DNA of 5,005 nucleotides from Flammeovirgaceae bacterium (GTDB taxonomy: Bacteria; Bacteroidota; Bacteroidia; Cytophagales; Cyclobacteriaceae), in assembly GCA_003228395.1 (NCBI GenBank), contig QIDJ01000301.1, positions 1-5,005 on the forward strand. The letters run 5' to 3'. The position numbers and the translations under genes are program-made. Below, in pieces: positions 1 through 5,005 of this stretch (positions are counted from its first letter, which is position 1; each line of letters begins with the position of its first letter). The notes under the pieces were generated by a model. That model saw only the letters and a program-made list of their open reading frames with translations, ran no database searches and was not told where the DNA came from.

Positions 1-294
1 GAAAGGCCGTCCCTATCACCAGGGCGCCTACCAGATAGCCAAGCGCTTTCCCCAATCCTTTCTGGTACCATTCAGCGGCAATCTTCATCCCCACAGGGTA
101 AATGCCGGCCAGAAAAGAAAAGTGCCGGCTATGAAGCCAAGTTGTACCGAGGATGTCATCCACCCCAGGCTGGCCTCACCTAACTGCCATGCTTTTTGAA
201 TATCAGGAAGTATTGCATTGCCTGCAAACCATAATGAAGTGCCGGCAAACTGGGAAAAAACAATTACCGGAAGGATTCTGCCTGGCCGCTTCAT
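1..294 (-). pseudogene. MFS transporter, 5' part only, frameshifted by an apparent internal deletion
   Basis: This is the beginning of a major facilitator superfamily permease of the inner membrane; the substrate is not evident. Translation from the ATG at 294 gives a first membrane helix (ILPVIVFSQFAGTSLWFAGN, about residues 8-27) and a second (about residues 44-63, ending FIAGTFLF), then runs out of frame to a stop at 85-87. From about position 118 to the left edge another frame reads SFLAGIYPVGMKIAAEW and then GKALGYLVGALVIGTAF, which looks like MFS TM4 and TM5. TM3 and the TM2-TM3 loop with motif A (normally G-x-x-x-D-R/K-x-G-R) are absent, so this is not a simple one-base shift: a segment of perhaps 50 codons seems lost. 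It could be a real pseudogene or an assembly error. The gene starts 17 bases after the DUF2480 stop and has no Shine-Dalgarno. It continues beyond the window. MFS identity is secure; the deletion is inferred from family topology. Confidence 0.8.
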
Positions 295-311
295 ACTTTA
301 CGGGCGGTCAG

Positions 312-833
312 CTAGCGGTCTTTCGGCTTTCTATACACCGGAACCGTACTGCAAGGTTCACCAAACATGATGCTGGCTGCCAGGGGACGTAATTTTCGTG
401 TTAGTTCTACGTATGCATATTCCGGGACAGGTTTATCCGAGCAGCCTTTAATTACCACTTTCCGATTTCGGTAAGCTTCTATGTCCACCTTGTCGAGGGC
501 TTCCTTGAAAAGCGCCTTTTCAAGATCGTGCAGGTTACCCAGCACAACCATGTTGGCCTGGGGTTCCATTTTTGTAACGAGCAGCATGTAAGCCCAGGTT
601 GGAATAATGGCATCAACGCTGCACGTTATAGCTACATTTTTTTCGTTGTATTGTTTCCAGTTGTGTGTGCGGATAAAATCCCGAAAATCTTTTTCCTTCA
701 GCACGATACCTTCGAAAAGGTTGTCTTTTATATCATACAGTACCCTTTCTCCCGGATGGTACAGGTCTTCAAGGTCAATGCTTACCAGGGCGCTGCCTGC
801 AACCCTGTTTATTATCGTATTACTGATTTCCAT
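312..833 (-). CDS. DUF2480 family protein
   Basis: A 173-residue, soluble, cytoplasmic-looking protein without signal peptide or membrane helix. I recognise it as the DUF2480 family, widespread in Bacteroidota and of unknown function; blocks such as CSVDAIIPTWAYML, GCSDKPVPEYAYVELTR and MFGEPCSTVPVY are the ones I associate with it. The protein contains just three cysteines (71, 131, 161), each followed by serine, which could suit metal or Fe-S ligation, but this is only inference. Residues 50-100 and 109-159 align to each other at a constant offset of 59 with one single-residue indel, suggesting an internal duplication. In some Bacteroidota I recall this family next to SUF Fe-S assembly genes; none is present here. 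The ATG at 833 gives the expected N-terminus (INRVAGSALVSIDLE). It lies 84 bases after tsaB and 17 bases before the broken MFS gene. Family assignment is confident; function is unknown. Confidence 0.88.
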   Translation of the reverse strand: MEISNTIINRVAGSALVSIDLEDLYHPGERVLYDIKDNLFEGIVLKEKDFRDFIRTHNWKQYNEKNVAITCSVDAIIPTWAYMLLVTKMEPQANMVVLGNLHDLEKALFKEALDKVDIEAYRNRKVVIKGCSDKPVPEYAYVELTRKLRPLAASIMFGEPCSTVPVYRKPKDR

Positions 834-917
834 AACACACTCTCAAGTTAACAATATTTAATTGACTATTTTCAAGGAGTTACCCGGGTGTTTCTATTAC
901 AGCGTATCCAGACCCTG
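834..917. other. tsaB-DUF2480 intergenic spacer
   Basis: This 84-base spacer is the longest gap downstream of rpmH. It holds an 8-base palindrome (acccgggt, 882-889) but no T-run after it, so it is not a convincing terminator. Read on the minus strand, no segment fits TTTG-N19-TAnnTTTG well: the nearest, TAACTTGA close to the DUF2480 start, deviates at the last two bases and its upstream TTG is badly spaced. Whether DUF2480 has its own promoter cannot be decided from the sequence. Confidence 0.5.
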
Positions 918-1604
918 TTAAATTAACGATTTCGGTTTTCCTGCGATAAATTCCTTTAGATAATATGGCTCAAAATAGGCAAGGTCCTCAAAATCGTTCT
1001 TTTCAAATTTTTTAATGGCGATCATACCGATACTTTCAGCAGAAGTGTGAAAATTCCGGATAAAAAACGCATGCTTTTTGTGTCCAAGCAGGGTTTTGCA
1101 TTTTTCTGCTCCACTTCCGAAAAACCAAACCGTATCCTGCTTCAGAACAGACGAAAAGCTATCGTTCTCGATAATTTTTGCGCGTGTATCTTCTATTATT
1201 TCCAGGTTGCTGTTTGTTAGCATACAATATACTTCCATTCTTCGGGCATCAATCATTGGGCATAGCAGCGCGTTGAGGCGATTAAATCGGTTGGCAGCAA
1301 AAGCCATGGACTCCAGTGTATTTACGGCAATAAGTGGAATATCGAGGGCAAAACACAGGCCCTTTGCCAGGGAAGTACCGATGCGTAATCCGGTATAAGA
1401 TCCCGGCCCTTTCGATATTGCCACCGCATCCAGGTTGCGTTTATCCATTTTTGCATGATCAAATGCCTGGTCCACCATAGCTGCCAGCGATCGCGAATGT
1501 GCTTGTTGAATATACAAACTGAATGCTGCCACAAGATGATCATCCTGATGCAGCGCCAGGGAGCAAACATCCGTAGAAGTTTCCAGGCTTAGCAGGGTAG
1601 TCAT
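918..1604 (-). CDS. tsaB: tRNA threonylcarbamoyladenosine biosynthesis protein TsaB
   Basis: TsaB (YeaZ) is the non-catalytic partner of TsaD in the TsaB-TsaD-TsaE complex, which transfers threonylcarbamoyl from TsaC-made threonylcarbamoyl-AMP to A37 of ANN-decoding tRNAs in the cytoplasm. The 228 residues are typical for the family. The N-terminal ASKHA-fold strand is seen at LSLETSTDVCSLAL (5-18), the HSR motif at 36-38, the family signature GPGSYTGLRIG at 66-76, and MIDARRMEVY at 117-126. The C-terminus ends with EPYYLKEFIAGKPK, which resembles the usual Bacteroidota ending. It lacks the HxxxH metal motif of TsaD, as expected of TsaB. The ATG at 1604 places the first strand directly after the start, and there is no Shine-Dalgarno. 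It begins 15 bases after the stop of the S41 peptidase gene, so the two are very likely cotranscribed. Nothing looks damaged. Confidence 0.96.
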   Translation of the reverse strand: MTTLLSLETSTDVCSLALHQDDHLVAAFSLYIQQAHSRSLAAMVDQAFDHAKMDKRNLDAVAISKGPGSYTGLRIGTSLAKGLCFALDIPLIAVNTLESMAFAANRFNRLNALLCPMIDARRMEVYCMLTNSNLEIIEDTRAKIIENDSFSSVLKQDTVWFFGSGAEKCKTLLGHKKHAFFIRNFHTSAESIGMIAIKKFEKNDFEDLAYFEPYYLKEFIAGKPKSLI

Positions 1605-1619
1605 AAGGGGATTGTCTAA

Positions 1620-3272
1620 CTATTCGGATTCAATGTTCAGAATCTTACGATACCTGTTGGAGTCATCCAGCACCTTAATAGCCGCCTGAAGATCGGTGTC
1701 GTTATCAAGAGATGCTTCAATTTCACCACTTATAAGAAAATATCTGGATGCGATGTTCTCTTCCAGGATACTTTTGATCTGCTCCTTAAAGGTGATCAGG
1801 TCAGATTCTTTGTTATGTTTGACTTTGCTTTCAAGGTTTGCTATTTGTACTTCAATTTCGCTGTAATAGTTTTCTTTTTTAGCATTATCAATAAGCTTTT
1901 CAATACTTTCTTCCACGTTGGTTTTATAATCATACTCCTTTTTACCGAGCCAGAGGAGAAAATCGTCATATTCAGCATCTGACAAGATGAAATTCCGGAC
2001 ATCATCAGGGGCTGTGTTTTCATAATAGTAGGCTGTGGCATAGTCAAACAAAAGCGCTTTTTGAAGAAGGCTTATCGTTATCGGAGCCAGAAATTCACTT
2101 TCTGTTTCAATATCAGGCAATACACCTCCGCCGTCGTACACGGTACGGCCATGGCTGGTTTGAAAAGCAACCTTCAGCGAATCCGGAATGGTGTCCACGC
2201 TGCCATCGGCCTGCCGGTGACTGTAATCCAGCTTCTGAATGCACCTGCCGCTTGGGGTGTAATACTTGGCGGTCGTAACTTTCAATTGCGAGTTATATGT
2301 CAATGGCCGGGTAGTTTGCACAAGGCCTTTCCCGAATGTTTTTCTTCCTACGATTATACCCCGGTCGTAATCCTGGATCACGCCGGCCACGATCTCCGAA
2401 GCCGAGGCGCTGGCGGTGTTTGTGAGTACTGCCAGCGGTATTGATACATCAAAGGCGTTGTTGAGTGTCCGGTAGGTTTTATTCCAGTCAGCCACTTTTC
2501 CTTTTGTACTTACCACTTCCAGTCCTTTCGATAAAAATATATTGCAGACATTTACCGCTTCGTAAAGCAGGCCGCCCGGGTTGCCGCGAAGATCAAGGAT
2601 CACATTTTCTGCACCCTGCGATTTTAAATCCTGAAGAGCGGTTTTTACTTCTTTGGTTGCATTTGTGGTAAAATCAGATAACCGGATATATCCGGAATTG
2701 TCATCCACCATGCCGTAATAGGGTACATTATCAATGATGATCAAGCCTCTTGTGATGGTGAAATCAACCGGATCTTCTATTCCGTAGCGCCTCACTTTTA
2801 TGGTTACATCCGTATTGGCCCTTCCTTTCAGGAGCTTGCTTATATCACTGATAGATTTTTTTTCCACATTTATTCCGTCCACCTCAATAAGTTCATCACC
2901 AATTTTCAGGCCGGCTTTATCAGCAGGAAATCCTTTATTAGGCATGGTAATCACGTTCTTGCCATTTACTTTCCCAATCAGCGACCCGATTCCGGCATAC
3001 TCTCCCGTTGTCATTGTCCGGTATTCGGCGGCATCTTCTTCGGGAATAAAATTGGTGTAGGGGTCAAGTGAAGAAAGCATGGCATTGATACCGGTGTTTA
3101 TCAACTCCTCGGGGTCAACTTCATCCACATAATAGGTATTTACTTCTTTGAAAAGCGTGGCAAATATGTCAAGATTCTTGGCAATCTCGAAATAATTACC
3201 CGCCGGGATAAAAGAAAAAATAACCGATCCGACTGCAATAAACAGGATTGCTCCAAGTGCTTTCTTTCTCAT
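1620..3272 (-). CDS. ctpA: S41 family carboxy-terminal processing peptidase
   Basis: A periplasmic serine protease of the Ctp/Prc/tail-specific family, which degrades or trims substrates from their C-termini; the substrates here are unknown. Residues 5-22 are hydrophobic after MRKK, giving a signal peptide or N-terminal anchor. A short helical region with SSLDPYTNFIP (67-77) precedes a PDZ domain (about 88-175, with GIGSLIG and KAGLKIGDELIEVDG). The S41 catalytic core follows (about 190-345), with LDLRGNPGGLL at 227-236. The catalytic pair is Ser290 in TASASASEIVAG and Lys315 in KTFGKGLVQ, spaced 25 residues as in E. coli Prc (S430/K455), and Gln319 matches the third active-site position, so the enzyme looks active. 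Residues after about 390 form a charged, mostly helical tail, usual for the 530-570 residue Bacteroidota members. The ATG at 3272 is supported by the signal sequence. It lies 56 bases after rnpA and 15 before tsaB. The symbol is by family, not proven orthology. Confidence 0.95.
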   Translation of the reverse strand: MRKKALGAILFIAVGSVIFSFIPAGNYFEIAKNLDIFATLFKEVNTYYVDEVDPEELINTGINAMLSSLDPYTNFIPEEDAAEYRTMTTGEYAGIGSLIGKVNGKNVITMPNKGFPADKAGLKIGDELIEVDGINVEKKSISDISKLLKGRANTDVTIKVRRYGIEDPVDFTITRGLIIIDNVPYYGMVDDNSGYIRLSDFTTNATKEVKTALQDLKSQGAENVILDLRGNPGGLLYEAVNVCNIFLSKGLEVVSTKGKVADWNKTYRTLNNAFDVSIPLAVLTNTASASASEIVAGVIQDYDRGIIVGRKTFGKGLVQTTRPLTYNSQLKVTTAKYYTPSGRCIQKLDYSHRQADGSVDTIPDSLKVAFQTSHGRTVYDGGGVLPDIETESEFLAPITISLLQKALLFDYATAYYYENTAPDDVRNFILSDAEYDDFLLWLGKKEYDYKTNVEESIEKLIDNAKKENYYSEIEVQIANLESKVKHNKESDLITFKEQIKSILEENIASRYFLISGEIEASLDNDTDLQAAIKVLDDSNRYRKILNIESE

Positions 3273-3328
3273 AAACTAATACTTAATTAGGTTATTATTT
3301 TAACGTGTCTGGCAAATGTCACCAATAT

Positions 3329-3772
3329 TTATGCCATTTCTGCACCAAGTATATCTTTCAAACGAATTAATGCTTGTTTTAGTTTTGATTCAATTTTTTT
3401 AAAGGGCATCAACTCCCTTCCTACATAAATATAAGCAAAGAATATATTTTTATCAGGATTAATGTCCAAAATGTGTTTGTTGACCCTGTAGGCTTCACGT
3501 ATCCGGCGTTTCAACAAGTTGCGGTCAGCCGCTTTTTTGTATTGTTTTTTAGACACACTTATCAAAACCTGCCGGTTAGAAACATCGGTGTGTGTGTGGA
3601 TCATATACAGGATTTTGAAGGGATATAAAAAAAAAGAGGAACCTTCATCGAACAGTTCCTGAATATATTTTCTGCGGCACAACCGCTCATTTTTTCTGAA
3701 AGTATATCTATTGACCTGCAAAGTCGAATGTTTGAAACTTGTCCTCAAATCCGGATGACGGACATTTAGCAA
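3329..3772 (-). CDS. rnpA: Ribonuclease P protein component
   Basis: RnpA is the small basic protein that binds the RNase P RNA and helps it remove 5' leaders from precursor tRNAs. The family pattern is clear: FRKNERL at 25-31, the strand VLISVSKKQ at 69-77, and the RNR signature RNLLKRRIREAYR at 84-96. The start is uncertain. No in-frame ATG or GTG exists before residue 57. The candidates are TTG at 3772 (147 residues), TTG at 3748, and TTG at 3721, which gives 130 residues with FRKNERL eight residues in and fits the family length best; the longest form is listed. The frame is open without a stop back to 3859, inside rpmH, but stops at 3860-3865 prevent the enclosing arrangement known from Thermus. 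A run of nine T in the coding strand (3627-3635) falls in SSFFLY. It follows rpmH by 22 bases in the conserved rpmH-rnpA pair. Identity is secure; the N-terminus is not. Confidence 0.93.
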   Translation of the reverse strand: MLNVRHPDLRTSFKHSTLQVNRYTFRKNERLCRRKYIQELFDEGSSFFLYPFKILYMIHTHTDVSNRQVLISVSKKQYKKAADRNLLKRRIREAYRVNKHILDINPDKNIFFAYIYVGRELMPFKKIESKLKQALIRLKDILGAEMA

Positions 3773-3794
3773 GTCGCGGGCAGGGCGAACTATA

Positions 3795-3953
3795 TCACTG
3801 TTTGTGCTTTCTTTCGTCGGAAACAGAAAGTTTTTTTCTTCCTTTTGCCCTTCGGTATGCTATTACAGCCCTTCCGCCAACAGTCTCCATTCTGCTGCGG
3901 AATCCATGTTTATTCTTTCTTTTTCTGTTTGAAGGTTGAAATGTCCTTTTCAT
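3795..3953 (-). CDS. rpmH: 50S ribosomal protein L34
   Basis: A 52-residue, very basic protein of the large ribosomal subunit. The translation starts [20 protein letters not shown], followed by [20 protein letters not shown] and ends [12 protein letters not shown]. The [12 protein letters not shown] start and the HGFRxRMxTxxGRxVxxxRRxKGRxxLS pattern are diagnostic of L34, and the length is usual for Bacteroidota. The ATG is at 3951-3953 and the TGA at 3795-3797. It is the first gene after a strong promoter, with a leader of only about 20-25 bases, and directly precedes rnpA, the classical order. Reading frame and family residues are intact. Confidence 0.98.
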   Translation of the reverse strand: MKRTFQPSNRKRKNKHGFRSRMETVGGRAVIAYRRAKGRKKLSVSDERKHKQ

Positions 3954-3980
3954 CGCTATTCTCTATCTAAAACAGGGCTG

Positions 3981-4011
3981 CAAAGATAATGAGCTTTTAC
4001 AGAATTGCAAA
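3981..4011 (-). promoter_or_regulatory. Bacteroidota-type housekeeping promoter of rpmH
   Basis: On the minus strand TTTG (4011-4008) is followed by exactly 19 bases and then TATCTTTG (3988-3981). This matches the Bacteroidota primary sigma consensus TTTG-N19-TAnnTTTG at every defined position. Transcription would be expected to begin a few bases downstream, around 3973-3977, giving a short leader before the rpmH ATG at 3953. It is the best promoter in the window and probably drives rpmH-rnpA and, by read-through, the genes beyond. The start site itself is inferred. Confidence 0.88.
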
Positions 4012-4088
4012 CGATAGACTTTTAATAATGGGAGGAATGGTTTGCCCTACATTTTTATAACGCTAACCGGAAAACGTGACTTTGATTC

Positions 4089-4108
4089 AAAAAAACAGGC
4101 CTTGCTGT
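4089..4108 (-). terminator. Weak possible terminator after the SRAP gene
   Basis: On the minus strand ACAG, a six-base spacer CAAGGC, and CTGT are followed directly by a run of T (seven in all, 4095-4089, the first being the last base of the stem). It sits about 12 bases past the SRAP stop and before the rpmH promoter, the right place to separate the two units. The stem is only four pairs, so a functional intrinsic terminator is doubtful. Confidence 0.25.
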
Positions 4109-4119
4109 GTCCCGCAAAG

Positions 4120-4914
4120 TCAGAATAATTCACCCTGGTCTGTCTCCAGTTCTTCATAAATAATTTTTTTAATTGCCGCGGGCATATTCCCTATTGCAGA
4201 TTTGCCTTTCAGCCGGGCAACTGTATGGGCTACCAGCTCATATTCATCGTACGGCGCCACCATTTCCTTAATCCGCTCTAAATCGATCTGGTCCTCAAAC
4301 GGACGCAGCCATTCATCTTCCAGTCCTTTTGGAATAATAAGGGGCATTCTCGGCCCGGCGCTTCCCCGGGGTTTGTTATGGATGTGGCTCATAAGCGTAT
4401 TGGCGCGGGTGGTTACAATAGTAAAGGTTTTTCGTACCAGCCCCGATTGATTATCCTCCCAGATTTCCCACAATCCTCCCAATGCCATAGGTTCGTCGTT
4501 TTTCAGGGTAATGTGGTACGGATAGGCCTTGTTGTTTTTCCAGTGATGTTCAAAAAACCCATCAACCATTACCAGGCAACGACGGTGTCTTGCGGCGCTT
4601 CGGTACGACGGTTTTTCAAACATTTCTTCTCCGCGTGCATTCAGCGTTTTGTTGCTAAGCTCTACGGCCTGTTTTACGTCCTTCACCCACCGGGGTATCA
4701 GGCCCCAGTTATATAAACTGATTTGCCGGCGGTTTTCATTGGTTATCACCGGTACATCCGGGTGGGCAAACCCTGAAATGTGATAATACGGCCCGGTTCT
4801 TTCACCCAGTTTTTGAAGCTGCTCTTCAAGCTCGCGGATATCTTCATCGCTAGCGGCAAATCTGCGGGCATACAGGAGCTTTTTCTTTGTTAAAAACCGA
4901 ATATCATAACACAT
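4120..4914 (-). CDS. SOS response-associated peptidase (SRAP/HMCES/YedK family)
   Basis: SRAP proteins use the amino-terminal cysteine exposed after Met removal to form a stable thiazolidine crosslink with abasic sites in single-stranded DNA, protecting them during replication; the crosslink can later be reversed. Here Cys2 directly follows the ATG at 4914, which fixes the start. Other active-site counterparts of E. coli YedK are visible: Asn92 and Arg94 in LNARGEE, Glu122 in VDGFFEHHW, and His179 in SHIHN, with RMPLIIP at 189-195. WGLIPRW (70-76) is the conserved core block. Between His179 and RMP lies a Gly/Pro-rich stretch (NKPRGSAGP) where YedK and human HMCES have one residue; I believe longer loops and a GFFEHH motif mark a Bacteroidota subgroup. 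The 264 residues are slightly longer than the roughly 220 of YedK, partly from an inserted charged helix at about 23-39. It appears to be its own transcription unit, upstream of the rpmH promoter. All key residues are present. Confidence 0.95.
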   Translation of the reverse strand: MCYDIRFLTKKKLLYARRFAASDEDIRELEEQLQKLGERTGPYYHISGFAHPDVPVITNENRRQISLYNWGLIPRWVKDVKQAVELSNKTLNARGEEMFEKPSYRSAARHRRCLVMVDGFFEHHWKNNKAYPYHITLKNDEPMALGGLWEIWEDNQSGLVRKTFTIVTTRANTLMSHIHNKPRGSAGPRMPLIIPKGLEDEWLRPFEDQIDLERIKEMVAPYDEYELVAHTVARLKGKSAIGNMPAAIKKIIYEELETDQGELF

Positions 4915-4944
4915 TTTTTCTGCAGTTTAGGTGCGCCAAAAAAC

Positions 4945-4971
4945 GGTTAATTTAAGAATTTTAAGTTAATC
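4945..4971. repeat. AT-rich inverted repeat upstream of the SRAP gene
   Basis: Arms GGTTAATTTAA (4945-4955) and TTAAGTTAATC (4961-4971) flank a five-base spacer gaatt. Nine of eleven positions pair perfectly and the other two are G-T pairs read on the plus strand. The repeat ends 30 bases before the SRAP start codon (4914), within the only upstream DNA visible (4915-5005), where no clear TTTG-N19-TAnnTTTG promoter is found. It could be an operator or merely a chance palindrome in AT-rich DNA. Confidence 0.4.
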
Positions 4972-5005
4972 TTGAACTATATTAGAATGCAAAAAATCTG
5001 ATAAG

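Noticed and set aside
103..246. Three copies of TGCCGGC (103-109, 123-129, 240-246)
   Set aside because: On the coding strand each encodes Ala-Gly in membrane helices (LAG, IAG, FAG) by GC-rich codons; codon usage is enough to explain them, although two flank the deletion junction.
153..392. Plus-strand open frame of 79 codons over the MFS start and the DUF2480 end
   Set aside because: It is antisense to two recognisable minus-strand genes, shows no family resemblance and has no promoter.
882..889. Palindrome acccgggt downstream of tsaB as terminator
   Set aside because: There is no hairpin loop of workable size and no T-run after it on the minus strand.
2061..2444. Plus-strand open frame of 127 codons inside the S41 peptidase gene
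   Set aside because: It is opposite the catalytic core of a fully conserved enzyme and has no recognisable features of its own.
3276..3290. Small inverted repeat ctaat-acttA-attag just before the S41 start codon
   Set aside because: Five AT-rich base pairs with a five-base loop are common by chance and too weak to argue for regulation.
3739..3939. Plus-strand open frame of 66 codons over rpmH and the rnpA start
   Set aside because: It is the antisense shadow of the unmistakable L34 gene; its Phe/Leu-rich composition simply mirrors the Lys/Arg codons of rpmH.
4978..5005. Possible plus-strand gene start at the right edge (atg at 4987)
   Set aside because: The frame stops after four codons (atg caa aaa atc tga) and no promoter consensus precedes it.
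1..5005. CRISPR arrays, insertion sequences, tRNA or rRNA genes, phage or defence modules
   Set aside because: No direct-repeat arrays, terminal inverted repeats, tRNA-like cloverleaf sequences or related proteins were seen; the window is fully explained by core genes and short spacers.

Overview
The window looks like chromosomal DNA of a member of the Bacteroidota. Three things point there. A near-perfect Bacteroidota housekeeping promoter (TTTG, 19 bases, TATCTTTG) sits upstream of rpmH. Genes start without Shine-Dalgarno sequences. The protein set includes a DUF2480 protein and a long periplasmic S41 peptidase, both typical of that phylum. I cannot name a genus.

Every gene I can support lies on the minus strand, so transcription runs from right to left. 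In that order the genes are: an SRAP/HMCES-type abasic-site DNA-protein crosslink protein (4914-4120); a 166-base gap with a weak possible terminator and the rpmH promoter; rpmH for ribosomal protein L34 (3953-3795, only 52 codons); rnpA for the RNase P protein (3772-3329, with no ATG start available); an S41 carboxy-terminal processing peptidase (3272-1620); tsaB for tRNA t6A modification (1604-918); a DUF2480 protein (833-312); and the start of an MFS transporter gene that appears broken (294 to the left edge).

From rpmH leftward the gaps are short (22, 56, 15, 84 and 17 bases), so a long operon or read-through unit driven mainly from the rpmH promoter is plausible. Three of its members serve translation: L34 in the ribosome, RnpA in tRNA 5' processing, and TsaB in the t6A modification of ANN-decoding tRNAs. 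The peptidase acts in the envelope. The roles of DUF2480 and of the transporter are not shown by the sequence.

Most of this is an ordinary core-genome segment, and I found no new defence, mobile or regulatory system. The points most worth a second look are the MFS gene, where the frame shifts exactly where TM3 and motif A are missing (a deletion scar or assembly error); a previously unremarked (to my knowledge) tandem internal duplication in the DUF2480 protein with paired Cys-Ser motifs; the TTG-only start region of rnpA; and an AT-rich inverted repeat upstream of the SRAP gene.
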